Source of the DNA: LMUY01 sp965198895
GTDB taxonomy: Bacteria; Pseudomonadota; Alphaproteobacteria; Acetobacterales; Acetobacteraceae
Reading direction: 5' to 3'
Assembly (NCBI GenBank): GCA_965198895.1
Contig: OZ240676.1
Coordinates: 1,426,001-1,490,000 of the forward strand
Length of the DNA stretch: 64,000 nt
Each line of letters opens with the position of its first letter. The first letter of the stretch is position 1. Shown piece after piece: positions 41,911 to 50,750 of this stretch. The notes under the pieces were generated by a model. It was not told where the DNA came from, did not search any database, and saw only the letters and a list, made by a program, of their open reading frames with translations. A program made the position numbers and the translations under genes.

Positions 41911-42986
41911 AAACCATCACCAAAATCGCGGCCGCCGCCGTGCTCGCCGGCGCCGCATTCGTCGTCTTCGTGCCGACGTGGACGCCGGTGCCAACCGGAA
42001 CCGAAGTCGGGATCCCGCAGGAGATCAACTTCTCCGACGCCATCAACGAGTCGGCCGCGAGCAACCAGGCCCCCGCGCCCTTGCCCGCGGCCGAAACCGG
42101 GGGACCGTCGGCGACGCAGGCCTACAAGAACGTCCAGGTGCTGACCGATGTCAGCGCCGCCGAGTTCATGCGCTTGCAAACGGCGATCACGGCTTGGGTT
42201 GCGCCTAAGGAAGGCTGTGCCTTCTGTCACGCCGGCACGGATTACGCATCCGATGCCAAGCCCACCAAGGCCACCGCGCGCATCATGCTGCTGATGACCC
42301 GGCACGTGAACACGAGCTGGAGCAACCACGTGTCCGGCGCCGGGGTCACCTGCTATACCTGTCACCGCGGCCAGCCCGTCCCGGCCGACGCCTGGTTCCC
42401 GGCACCGCCGGTCCCCGTCAAGCCGTTCATCGGCAAGCAGGATGCCTGGCGCGAGAACGCGGACACGGTCCGCCACTTCTTCCCGGATGCCGGGTTTGCC
42501 GAATACTTCCTGCAGGACCAGCCGATCGCGGTGCAGTCCACCACCGTGGAGCCGAGCAATACCGTCCATTCCTTCGACGAGACCAAGCGCATCTACGAGA
42601 TGATGATGCAGATGTCGGACGGCATCGGCGCCAATTGCGGCCTGTGCCACAACTCCCGCGCCTTCGCCGATTGGAGCCAGAGCAGCCCGTACCGCTGGAA
42701 TAACTTCTGGGCGATCCGGCTCGTGCGCGATCTCAACCGCAACTTCCTGCTGCCGGTCAGCGTGGGCATGCCGCAGACCCGCGACCAGGTGGACCCCAAT
42801 CGCATCCCGGCCATCCCGGCGCGCGAGACCGGCATCCAGAACGGCAACGGCATGGTGGTCTGCAAGACCTGCCATCAGGGCGTGTTGAAGCCGCTGCAGG
42901 GCGTGAACATGGTCAACGACTACCCGGGCCTGGGCGGGCCCGTCTCGGCCAAGGCGATCGACGCCCCGCCCCCATCCGGCGGTTGA
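41907..42986 (+). CDS. pufC: Reaction-centre tetraheme cytochrome c subunit
   Basis: The 359-residue protein has four heme-binding motifs: CAFCH (104-108), CYTCH (149-153), CGLCH (244-248) and CKTCH (319-323). Methionine-ligand regions are RIMLLMTR and YEMMMQMSD, and the histidine ligand region is VNTSWSNH. It re-reduces the special pair from the periplasmic side. The N terminus is a hydrophobic segment without a lipobox cysteine, so the protein is probably held by an uncleaved helix rather than a lipid anchor. The GTG start overlaps the pufM stop by four bases (GTGA). Confidence 0.97.
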   Translation: MKTITKIAAAAVLAGAAFVVFVPTWTPVPTGTEVGIPQEINFSDAINESAASNQAPAPLPAAETGGPSATQAYKNVQVLTDVSAAEFMRLQTAITAWVAPKEGCAFCHAGTDYASDAKPTKATARIMLLMTRHVNTSWSNHVSGAGVTCYTCHRGQPVPADAWFPAPPVPVKPFIGKQDAWRENADTVRHFFPDAGFAEYFLQDQPIAVQSTTVEPSNTVHSFDETKRIYEMMMQMSDGIGANCGLCHNSRAFADWSQSSPYRWNNFWAIRLVRDLNRNFLLPVSVGMPQTRDQVDPNRIPAIPARETGIQNGNGMVVCKTCHQGVLKPLQGVNMVNDYPGLGGPVSAKAIDAPPPSGG

Positions 42987-42999
42987 AGGAGAACACGCG

Positions 43000-43782
43000 A
43001 TGTTCCGCAATGTCACCCAGCATATCGACCTGCCGCAGATCGCCTTCTGGCTGTTCTTCCTGGCCTTCGTCGCGATCTGCTATTTCCTGCGCAAGAACGA
43101 CAAGCGTGAGGGGTACCCGCTCAAAGCCTCGCCGTTCACCGGCGAGCGGCTGCTCGGTGCGCCACTCGCGGCGCCCTCCGTCACCTATCTGCTGAACGAG
43201 GGCGGTGTCACGTCGACACCGCACGACTATCCGGACCCGCCGGCCTCGGTACTGCCGCTGTACCGCTTCGACGGCACGCCCTTCCGTCCCACGGATAACT
43301 TGCTGCGGACCTCGCTCGGCCCTGGGGCGTGGGTCATGCGCAGTACCGAACCGATGCTCAACGAGTCGGGCGAGTTGCTGCTGCAGCCGCTTCGCCTCTG
43401 CGAGCACTGGGCGATCAGCGAGGGCGAGGCGAACCCGTGCGGGATGGCCGTGTTCGATGTCCGTTGGCGGCACATCGGCATCGTCGCCGATGTCTGGATC
43501 GACCGCGGTATTCGCATCATCAAGCACCTGGAAGTGGAGTTGCGCGAGTCGCTCGGCGGGACGCGCGTGCTGGTGCCGATTTTCCACGTCACGATCAACG
43601 AGCGGGCACGCGAAATCCGCGTGACGGCGCTCTCCAACCACGAGTTCGCCGATATCCCGATGCCCGCGGCGCCGGACCGTATCACGGCGCGCGAGGAGGA
43701 TCAGCTCAACGCCTATTTCGCGGCCGGCCGGTTCTACCGCGACATGCCCGACAGCAAGAAATTCGCAGGAGTTGTACGATGA
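43000..43782 (+). CDS. puhA: Photosynthetic reaction centre H subunit
   Basis: The 260-residue protein has one N-terminal membrane helix (LPQIAFWLFFLAFVAICYFL) followed by the typical KREGYPL, and a cytoplasmic beta domain with GPGAWVMR and HLEVELRES. It caps LM on the cytoplasmic side and carries the proton path to QB. The stretch matching R. sphaeroides Asp124-His126-His128 reads Asn-Ser-Glu, so both proton-entry histidines are absent. AAGGAG precedes the ATG. It follows pufC by 13 bases, an unusual position, because puhA normally lies in the separate bch-puh operon. Its stop overlaps puhB. Confidence 0.97.
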   Translation: MFRNVTQHIDLPQIAFWLFFLAFVAICYFLRKNDKREGYPLKASPFTGERLLGAPLAAPSVTYLLNEGGVTSTPHDYPDPPASVLPLYRFDGTPFRPTDNLLRTSLGPGAWVMRSTEPMLNESGELLLQPLRLCEHWAISEGEANPCGMAVFDVRWRHIGIVADVWIDRGIRIIKHLEVELRESLGGTRVLVPIFHVTINERAREIRVTALSNHEFADIPMPAAPDRITAREEDQLNAYFAAGRFYRDMPDSKKFAGVVR

Positions 43783-44411
43783 GCGCTGCAGTGGATCGCT
43801 TCGGCCCCGGAGAGTACCTCGTCTGGCAAGGGCGGCCGCGCTGGACCGCTCTGGCACGCGACGTGCTGCATATTCGCCCGATCGCACTGTACCTCGCCGT
43901 CGTGTGGATCTGGATCGCGGCTACCAACCGGAACAGCGGCCTTACGCCGATGGATACGCTGGCCGCCGGGGCACCGCTGGCGCTGGTATCGTCCGTGGTC
44001 GTCGGCGCATGCCTCGCCCTCGCCTGGGGCCTGGCCAGCACGACGCGCTACACGCTGACCAACCAGCGCTGCATCATGCATTACGGCCTGGCGATGACGG
44101 CCACGCTTTCCATACCGCTGCGCCAAGTCGCCAGCGTCGCCGTCGCTGAGCGGTCGGATGGCACTGGGGACCTGCCGCTACACCTCAAGCCCGGCAAGCG
44201 GATCGGCTACCTCAAGCTGTGGCCGCATGCCCGGCCGTGGCACACCGCCCACCCTGCCCCGATGCTGCGCTGCGTGCCGGATGTCGCGCGGGTTGGCCTG
44301 CTGCTGAGCCAGACGGTCGAGGCGGTCAGTGCCGGCCGGCGCTACTTGCCGGTCCCGGCTGCCCGCGCCGGAGTGGTGCAAGCGGGCGTCGCCGTGCCGG
44401 CACATGGCTGA
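43779..44411 (+). CDS. puhB: Photosynthetic complex assembly protein PuhB
   Basis: The 210-residue protein opens with the PuhB-type FGPGEYLVWQGRPRW. Two or three membrane segments follow (VLHIRPIALYLAVVWIWIA, ALVSSVVVGACLALAWGLA), then a PH-like domain (RYTLTNQRCIMHYGLAMT, SIPLRQVASVAV) and LPLHLKPGKRIGYLKLWPH. PuhB assists reaction-centre assembly. ATG 43779 overlaps the puhA TGA (ATGA), so the two are coupled. The last 70 bases overlap the convergent puhC. Confidence 0.93.
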   Translation: MSAAVDRFGPGEYLVWQGRPRWTALARDVLHIRPIALYLAVVWIWIAATNRNSGLTPMDTLAAGAPLALVSSVVVGACLALAWGLASTTRYTLTNQRCIMHYGLAMTATLSIPLRQVASVAVAERSDGTGDLPLHLKPGKRIGYLKLWPHARPWHTAHPAPMLRCVPDVARVGLLLSQTVEAVSAGRRYLPVPAARAGVVQAGVAVPAHG

Positions 44412-44860
44412 GATGCCGCAATGCTCTGGTCGAGCAAATGCCCGAATGCGCCGGCATTGGTTGGGCCGAATGCGTCGAGATAGATCAGCTGGTGGGTGGC
44501 CAGGTCGTCCACCGTCAGCCGCCCATCCGGCCAGCGGGCGAGATGAAACGCGATAGCGGGCGAGCCCTCGCCTTCGCGCCGCCGCTCCCGCACCAACCCG
44601 GCGAGCACGACCCGAAGGAACCCATTGGTGGCCGGCGGCACCACGTCCACCAACGCGTGATCGGCCGCGTTGAAGACGGAGATACTACCGTCGTCGTGAT
44701 CCTGCATCACGAGATTGGCCGACTGCAGAGGCGGCCCGGCGGGTGGACCCTCGGGGACTCGATGATGCGAGTAGCCGTAGATCCCAGCCACGGTCAGAAC
44801 CAGGACGCAGATTATGATGAAAGGCGGCTTGATTCGTCGGACTGCGATGCGCTCGCTCAC
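44342..44860 (-). CDS. puhC: Photosynthetic complex assembly protein PuhC
   Basis: The product has about 172 residues with an N-terminal membrane anchor (PPFIIICVLVLTVAGIYGY) and the PuhC periplasmic domain: LVMQDHDDGSISVFNAADHA, GFLRVVLAGLVRERRREGEG, LARWPDGRLTVDDLA and YLDAFGPTNAGAFGHLL. PuhC supports light-harvesting 1/reaction-centre assembly. GTG 44860 is favoured because AAGGCG lies upstream; ATG 44890 and TTG 44920 are alternatives in frame. It is on the opposite strand to puhAB, whereas puhA, puhB and puhC normally run in one direction. Confidence 0.9.
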   Translation of the reverse strand: MSERIAVRRIKPPFIIICVLVLTVAGIYGYSHHRVPEGPPAGPPLQSANLVMQDHDDGSISVFNAADHALVDVVPPATNGFLRVVLAGLVRERRREGEGSPAIAFHLARWPDGRLTVDDLATHQLIYLDAFGPTNAGAFGHLLDQSIAASQPCAGTATPACTTPARAAGTGK

Positions 44861-45042
44861 TGGACGCCTTGGGGGCAAGGAGCGGCACATCCCGATCGAC
44901 GTTCTGCCATCGTTGAGCAACCTTTCGACGAAGCCGCGGTCTTCTTCCCGCTAGCGAGTAACGACTCATTCTGAGTGCACTGTCCAGTCGCTGAGCGGGA
45001 CGCTCGAACAGGAACGGCGCGACCGTTTGGAGGTTGGGTGAC

Positions 45043-45864
45043 ATGTCCGGTGCTCGCCAGGATGGAATGACCGAAGCCGAGAAGACGGACGTCGTCGAGC
45101 TCTCCGCGCCCCGGGCTCGCATCATCTATGAGGTGGTGAGACGGCAGGGTGACGAGGAATTGAGCCGTCCGATCGGATCGCTGTTCTGGTCGGGTGTCGC
45201 GGCGGGAATTACCATGATGGCCTCCGTGGCCTTCGAAGGAGCCTTGCTCCACAAGTCACCCGCCGACATGCCCATGCGGCAGGCCATCTGCGACCTCGGT
45301 TACACGCTTGGGTTCCTGATGGTGATCCTAGGGCGGATGCAGCTCTTCACCGAGCAGACGATCGTCACCGTGCTCCCCAACATGGCCGCACCAGACTGGT
45401 CCAAACTGGGCGTGACGGCGCGGCTCTGGGTGGTCGTTTTCATCGCCAACATGCTCGGTACCAGTCTTGCGGCGGCGATCACGGTCTACGTCCATGTGAT
45501 GGGCCGGGACCTGACGGCCTCGATGCTCGAAGCCTCGGGCACGCTGCTCCACCGGGCGCCACTGGACATGCTGCTTCAGGGTATCCCGGCCGGGTTCCTG
45601 ATCGCCTCGATCGCGTGGATCCGCGCGGGTGTCGCTGAAGGCGATTTCTGGATCGTGTTCGTACTCACCTATGCCATCGCGCTCGGCGATTTCCCTCACG
45701 TGGTGGCGGGCAGCGCCGAAGCCTTTCTCCTTGTCTTCGACGGCCAGATCGGGCTGGGCCACGCGATCGGCAACCTCATACTTCCTGCGTTGGTGGGCAA
45801 TATCGTCGGCGGAACTGGGCTGTTCGCCATCCTCGCCCATGCGCAAGTCCGGCAGGAAATGTGA
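45043..45864 (+). CDS. Formate/nitrite transporter (FNT) family channel
   Basis: The 273-residue protein matches the FNT pentameric channel family. It has six hydrophobic segments, with the re-entrant loop regions around GYTLGFLMVILGRMQLFTEQ and FPHVVAGSAEAFLLVFDG, and the central histidine in GDFPHVV. Transported ions in the family include formate, nitrite and hydrosulfide. ATG 45043 is preferred over TTG 45034, because GGAGG at 45029-45033 is nine bases upstream. It is divergent from puhC and follows the photosynthesis island; a link to anaerobic phototrophic metabolism is possible but not shown. Confidence 0.88.
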   Translation: MSGARQDGMTEAEKTDVVELSAPRARIIYEVVRRQGDEELSRPIGSLFWSGVAAGITMMASVAFEGALLHKSPADMPMRQAICDLGYTLGFLMVILGRMQLFTEQTIVTVLPNMAAPDWSKLGVTARLWVVVFIANMLGTSLAAAITVYVHVMGRDLTASMLEASGTLLHRAPLDMLLQGIPAGFLIASIAWIRAGVAEGDFWIVFVLTYAIALGDFPHVVAGSAEAFLLVFDGQIGLGHAIGNLILPALVGNIVGGTGLFAILAHAQVRQEM

Positions 45865-45962
45865 TCCGGACCGTCAGTTAGAATTCGCTTCTCAGCGGCC
45901 CAACTTCCTGTTTCACTCCGTAATGAAAACCGCGCCGAAGAGCGTGGTCCGGGGGAACGAAA

Positions 45963-46961
45963 ATGACGCGCCACTTTGCGACGCCGGCTGCCATCGCCGC
46001 TGTTCTGGCCCTCTGGGCCACGACCGCGACCGCCCAGACCAAGCATTATCGCTTCGCCTACGAGCAGCCGCATTCCACCGGCTTCGGCATCGCGGCCGAC
46101 ACCTTCGCGGCCAAGCTGTCCGAGCTCAGCCACGGCACCATGGCGATCGACCAGTTCCCCGCCGCCCAGCTCGGCAGCGAGCCGCAGGAGCTGCAACTGG
46201 TCAAGAGCGGCGACATCGACTTCATCATCGTCAGCACCGCCAACTCCGCCACCCTCTCACCCGAGGCCGGGGTGCTGTCGCTGCACTATCTGTTCCCGAC
46301 CGAGGCAATCCTGATCAAGTCGGTCAGCGACCCGGCGCTGGTCGCGGCCGTGCGCAAGATGTTCGACGACACCGTCACCGGCGCCCACGCCCTCGCCCTC
46401 GGCACGCTCGGCTTGCGCGAGTTCTACGGCGCCACCCGGGAGATCCACCGCGTGGAGGACCTCAAGGACGTGAAGGTCCGGGTGCAGGCCACCGCGACGG
46501 AGGACGAACTGTTCGCCGCCTATGGCGCGCAAACCGTGCACATGCCGTTCGGCAGCGTCTACACCTCGCTGCAGACCGGGGTGGTGCAGCTCGCGGAGAA
46601 CGGGCTCGACGTCTACGCGGCCAGCAAGCACTACGAAGTCGCCCCCGTCGTCTCGATGTCCAACCACGAGGCGAACGACAACGTGCTCTGGGTCAGCGAC
46701 AAGCTGTGGCAGACCCTGTCGGCCGAGCAGAAGGGCTGGGTGCAGGGTGCCGCCGACGAGGTCGCAAAGGTCGAACCGCCCCGCGCGATCGAACTGGAGC
46801 ACAAGGCGCGCACCCGGCTGACCGCGCTGGGCGTCAAGTTCGTCGAGGTGGATACCAGCGGCTTCATCAAGATCGCCGTCCCGCTCGAGGACGCCATCGC
46901 CGCCAAGCTCGGCCCCCACGCGGTGGAAGTCCTACGCCTCAGCCGCGCCGTGCGGGGGTGA
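45963..46961 (+). CDS. TRAP transporter substrate-binding protein DctP (system 1)
   Basis: The 332-residue protein has a Sec signal peptide (about 1-24, TATAQ) and the DctP fold: FAYEQPHSTGFGIAADTFAA, SGDIDFIIVSTANSATLSPE, and the conserved region with the ligand Arg in KDVKVRVQAT. It binds an organic acid in the periplasm for the DctQ and DctM membrane proteins encoded next. The stop overlaps the DctQ GTG start (GTGA). The ligand is unknown. Confidence 0.9.
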   Translation: MTRHFATPAAIAAVLALWATTATAQTKHYRFAYEQPHSTGFGIAADTFAAKLSELSHGTMAIDQFPAAQLGSEPQELQLVKSGDIDFIIVSTANSATLSPEAGVLSLHYLFPTEAILIKSVSDPALVAAVRKMFDDTVTGAHALALGTLGLREFYGATREIHRVEDLKDVKVRVQATATEDELFAAYGAQTVHMPFGSVYTSLQTGVVQLAENGLDVYAASKHYEVAPVVSMSNHEANDNVLWVSDKLWQTLSAEQKGWVQGAADEVAKVEPPRAIELEHKARTRLTALGVKFVEVDTSGFIKIAVPLEDAIAAKLGPHAVEVLRLSRAVRG

Positions 46962-47482
46962 GCACAACCCGCTCGCTCACCTGGCGCGCACTCGACCCGC
47001 TGGAGCGCGTGCTGATGGCGCTGTGCGGCCTGACGCTGTTCGGGTTCAGCTTCACGGTGCTGCTCGACATCCTCACCCGCCTCGCCGGGCACCCGCTGCG
47101 TTCGGCGCAGGAGGTGACGGATACGTTCTTCATCTACGGCATCTTCATCGGCGCCGCCGTTGCCACGCGCCGCAACGAGCACCTGACCCTGACGGCCGCG
47201 GCGGATGCGCTGCACGGCGCCCCCCGCCTGCTGCTCGAACTGACCATCCGTGGCGTCGTGCTGGCGGTGGCGCTCTGCATGGTGGTGTTCGGCTACCGTA
47301 ACTTCCTGGGCGGCTTCAGCAGCTTCCGCATGCCCTCGATGACGCCGATCGCTTCGCTGTACGCCGCAATCCCACTGTCCGGCGCGCTGATCGCGCTGTT
47401 TGCGCTGGAGGGCATGGTGCAGGGCTGCCGCAACGGCTTCGAAAGCGCAGCGCCGCATACGCAGCCCATCACCGCCGCCTGA
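46958..47482 (+). CDS. TRAP transporter small permease DctQ (system 1)
   Basis: The 174-residue protein has four membrane segments, the first at CGLTLFGFSFTVLLDILTRL and followed by the family motif AQEVTDTFFIYGIFIGAAVA, with RRNEHLTL between helices. GTG 46958 overlaps the DctP stop by four bases. It couples with DctM to form the membrane complex of this Na+-driven importer. Confidence 0.87.
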   Translation: MSTTRSLTWRALDPLERVLMALCGLTLFGFSFTVLLDILTRLAGHPLRSAQEVTDTFFIYGIFIGAAVATRRNEHLTLTAAADALHGAPRLLLELTIRGVVLAVALCMVVFGYRNFLGGFSSFRMPSMTPIASLYAAIPLSGALIALFALEGMVQGCRNGFESAAPHTQPITAA

Positions 47483-47485
47483 CAC

Positions 47486-48823
47486 GTGAGCAACACGGCG
47501 ATCCTCGGCGTGATGATCGCGCTGTTCCTGGGCCTGGGCTACGCCGGGGTACCGGTGGCCTTCGCGCTGATGGCGGGCGTGCTGGTGGGGGCGGCCTTCA
47601 CCGACGTGGCGCTGCCGGCGATCATCCAGCAGATGTTCAACGGCGTCGATTCCGAGGCGCTGCTTGCCGTGCCGTTCTTCCTGCTGGTGGGCGAACTGAT
47701 GACCTCGGCCAACGTGGTGATCCGCATCGCGGATTTGTCGCAGGCGCTGGTGGGCCACATCCGCGGCGGGCTCGGCCAGGTGGTGGCGGTGTTCAGCATG
47801 TTCTTTTCCGGCATGTCCGGCTCGGCGACCGCCGACGTGGCGGTGCTCAGCCGCACGCTGGGCCAGCCGATGCAGCGCGACGGCTACACCGCGCCGTTCA
47901 CCGCGGCACTGGTGGCGGCGGCGTCCACCATCGCGGTGCTGGTGCCGCCCTCCATTACGGCGGTGGTGTATGGTGCGGTCGGCAACGTGTCGATCGCCGG
48001 GCTGTTCCTGGCAGGGATGCTGCCGGGCCTGATGATCGGCCTCGGCCTGATGCTGCACTGCTATCTGTTCGGCCCCGCCGGCATCCGCCGCCGCCGCGCC
48101 AGCCTGCTCGAGATCGGCCGTGCGGGCAGCCGGGCTGTGCTGCCGCTGATGATCCCCGTCATCCTACTGGGCGGCATCCTGACCGGCTGGTTCACGCCCA
48201 CCGAGGCAGGAGTGGTGGCGGTGGTCTGGATCATCGTCGTGGTCATCCCGGCGCTGAACCGCGGCCACCTACGCCATTTGGCGAGCGATTTCTGCCAGGC
48301 CGGGCTGATCTACTCGCTGCCGCTGATCACCATCGCAGCGGCCGCTGCCTTCGGTTGGCTGCTGGCCTATTTGCGCGGGCCGATGGTGGTGTCGGACTGG
48401 CTGACGCAGGTGGCGGGCACCGACCCGCATTTGATCATGCTGTGCCTTGTGCTGCTGTTCACCGTGGTGGGCGACTTCATCGAGCCGATCCCTACCATCA
48501 TCATCTTCATGCCCGTGGTGGTGAGCCTGACCGAGAGCGGCAACATCAATCCCGTCCACATGGGCGTGCTGCTGATCGAGACGCTCGCCTTCGGTCTGAT
48601 CACGCCGCCGTACGGGCTGGTGCTGCTGATGGCGTCCAAATTCGTGGGCGTCCGGTTCGCCAGTGCATTGCGGGCGAGCCTGCCGATCTACGTGGTTTTT
48701 CTCGTCACCATCGTCTTCACGATCTTCGCACCGGACGTCATTCTGTGGCTCCCGAAGCACTTCATCCCGCAATCGGTCGGCTGCTTCCGCGCCCCGGGGG
48801 GAACCAGGTTCATCTGCCCGTAG
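47486..48823 (+). CDS. TRAP transporter large permease DctM (system 1)
   Basis: The 445-residue protein has about twelve hydrophobic segments and DctM hallmarks: LGYAGVPVAFALMAG near the start, MFFSGMSGSATADVAVL, VPPSITAVVYGAV and GLITPPYGLVLLMA near the end. It is the transport subunit of the three-gene system. The GTG start is three bases after the DctQ stop. Its last 14 bases overlap the convergent treZ gene. Confidence 0.9.
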   Translation: MSNTAILGVMIALFLGLGYAGVPVAFALMAGVLVGAAFTDVALPAIIQQMFNGVDSEALLAVPFFLLVGELMTSANVVIRIADLSQALVGHIRGGLGQVVAVFSMFFSGMSGSATADVAVLSRTLGQPMQRDGYTAPFTAALVAAASTIAVLVPPSITAVVYGAVGNVSIAGLFLAGMLPGLMIGLGLMLHCYLFGPAGIRRRRASLLEIGRAGSRAVLPLMIPVILLGGILTGWFTPTEAGVVAVVWIIVVVIPALNRGHLRHLASDFCQAGLIYSLPLITIAAAAAFGWLLAYLRGPMVVSDWLTQVAGTDPHLIMLCLVLLFTVVGDFIEPIPTIIIFMPVVVSLTESGNINPVHMGVLLIETLAFGLITPPYGLVLLMASKFVGVRFASALRASLPIYVVFLVTIVFTIFAPDVILWLPKHFIPQSVGCFRAPGGTRFICP

Positions 48824-50639
48824 CCAACGCCGGCGGTTGCAGCGTTAGCACCAGCCCCCACGCCGGGAGTTCGGAGGCCGTCGTGGTCCCCGTCAAGCTG
48901 AACAATCTCTCGCCGGCTGGCTCCTGCCAAGCGACGGCACCGCCCGAAAGATTGGCCGTCATCAACAAGCGCCTCCCGTCGGTCAGGTTCCACGCCGCCT
49001 CCAACGCGCCAGCACCCTGCGCGTCGCTCGTTTCCAAGATGCGAAAGGATCCGGCCGAGCCTGCCATCCGTTCCAACAATGGGATGACAGCCTCGCGCCT
49101 TACATCCAGGAGCTCGCGATGCAGTGCCAGCCAGGCGGCATGCTCCGGGGCGTCCAAGGCCTCCCAATCCAAAACCGAACCGTCGCGTGTCGACGCTGCA
49201 TTCGGGTCAGCCAAAAGCTTCAACGTGTCCGGATCGGCGAACTCGGGCAGATGGCTGAACTCCTCGCGCCGTCCGTTGCGCACCATATCCGCCAGCGCCG
49301 GAGGATAGTCGCAGAAATAGTCGAACGGCCGGGCCGAGCCCCACTCCTGCCCCATGAAAAGCATGGGGATGCCGGGCGCCAGCAACAGGATGGCGGTGCC
49401 GAGGCGAACCGCTGCCTCCGGCGCCAAGGCGGTCAGCCGCTTGCCGAACGGCGTGTTGCCGACCTGGTCGTGGTTCTGCAGGAAGTTGATGAACGCCGTT
49501 GGCGGCAGATACGCGGACGGCGTCCCGCGGTGCAGCCCTGGACGATGGGTCGACTCCTCGCCCTGATAGGAAAATCCTTCCGTCAACGCCAGCCCGAGCC
49601 GCCGCAGCGGCGCGTCGGTGTAATCGACATAATAGCCATCACGGCGTTGGGCCACGAGCACGCGCATGACATGATGGAAGTCGTCGTTCCACTGCGCCTC
49701 GTACTTCGTTCCTTGCGAGAGCCATCTTGCGTCGTTGTTGTCGTTCTCCAGGGTCAGGTGAACGATGCGGCCCGGCGTGGCGGCACGCACCCGGCGCGCC
49801 AGTTCGTCCAGGATGTGCTCGGGGCTGTCATCGAAGACTGCCTGGACCGCGTCTAGGCGCAATCCGTCCATGTGGAATTGCTCGATCCAGTAGATGGCGT
49901 TCTGGATGAAGAATTCCCGCACGGGTTGCGCGTGCGCACCGTCGAAGTCGATGGCGCCGCCCCAGGGCGTGTGGTGCCGGTCGGTGAAGAAGCCAGGCGC
50001 GTAGTCCGGGATGTCGTTCGAAGCCGGGCCGAAATGGTTGTAGACGACATCGAGCACGACCGAGATGCCACGCTGATGACACTCGTCCACCAGGCGCTTG
50101 AGGTCGTCGGGCCGGCCGTAGCCGTGATGCGGCGCGTATGGCAGCACGCCGTCATAGCCCCAGTTCCGGGAGCCGGGGAACGTGCTCACCGGCATCAGCT
50201 CGATCATCGTCACGCCGAGTGCCGCAAGGTGGTCCAAATGGCCGATCGCGCCGAGAAAGGTTCCTTCCCGCGAGAACGTGCCGAGATGCAATTCGTACAG
50301 CACGGTCTCCCGCCAGGGCCGTCCCGTCCAGGTCTGATCGGACCAGCGATACGCCTCGGGGTTAGTCACTTCGGACCAGCCGTCCGCGCCCTCGGGCTGG
50401 CAGCGCGAGGCCGGGTCGGGAACCGATGTGCCGTTGCATGAGAAGCGGTAAATGCTGTCAGGGGGCAAGGAAGTGTGGGCGGTGTGCCAGCCCTCGGCCG
50501 AAGCCTGCATGGCAACCGGGGCGCTGCCTTGGACGAGGATCTCGACATGCTCGACCGCCGGTGCCCAGAGGCTGACGAGGTCTGGTTGCACACCCCAAGA
50601 CGGGTTGGCGGCATCTTGCGTCGTGGCGGCAATCGTCAT
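48810..50639 (-). CDS. treZ: Malto-oligosyltrehalose trehalohydrolase
   Basis: The 609-residue GH13 enzyme has an N-terminal CBM48-like domain (about 20-100). The catalytic barrel contains LYELHLGTFSREGTF, the nucleophile Asp in MDGLRLDAVQAV, the acid Glu in HLTLENDNN and the late barrel FLQNHDQVGN. TreZ releases trehalose from maltooligosyltrehalose made by TreY from glycogen-type glucans, as an osmoprotectant route. ATG 50639 begins the usual N terminus; the long upstream reading is rejected. Neither treY nor treX is adjacent, so the partner must be elsewhere. Confidence 0.9.
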   Translation of the reverse strand: MTIAATTQDAANPSWGVQPDLVSLWAPAVEHVEILVQGSAPVAMQASAEGWHTAHTSLPPDSIYRFSCNGTSVPDPASRCQPEGADGWSEVTNPEAYRWSDQTWTGRPWRETVLYELHLGTFSREGTFLGAIGHLDHLAALGVTMIELMPVSTFPGSRNWGYDGVLPYAPHHGYGRPDDLKRLVDECHQRGISVVLDVVYNHFGPASNDIPDYAPGFFTDRHHTPWGGAIDFDGAHAQPVREFFIQNAIYWIEQFHMDGLRLDAVQAVFDDSPEHILDELARRVRAATPGRIVHLTLENDNNDARWLSQGTKYEAQWNDDFHHVMRVLVAQRRDGYYVDYTDAPLRRLGLALTEGFSYQGEESTHRPGLHRGTPSAYLPPTAFINFLQNHDQVGNTPFGKRLTALAPEAAVRLGTAILLLAPGIPMLFMGQEWGSARPFDYFCDYPPALADMVRNGRREEFSHLPEFADPDTLKLLADPNAASTRDGSVLDWEALDAPEHAAWLALHRELLDVRREAVIPLLERMAGSAGSFRILETSDAQGAGALEAAWNLTDGRRLLMTANLSGGAVAWQEPAGERLFSLTGTTTASELPAWGLVLTLQPPALATGR

Positions 50640-50750
50640 CGTCGAGTTCCCAATGATGAACCGCTGGCCGCCTAGAGCGCACTTACGGCCAAAGGAAGGC
50701 ACGCGGCTCCGAACGGCCTGAGGTTTGCATTGGCAGGAATGGGTGCAGGA

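Noticed and set aside
43329..44411. A 360-codon frame that would make PuhB start inside puhA
   Set aside because: The PuhB homology begins at ATG 43779, which overlaps the puhA stop; the upstream part is an out-of-frame reading of puhA.
44981..45010. Candidate PpsR site near the puhC start (TGT and ACA triplets)
   Set aside because: The spacing between TGT and ACA is about 24 bases rather than 12, and there is no symmetry.
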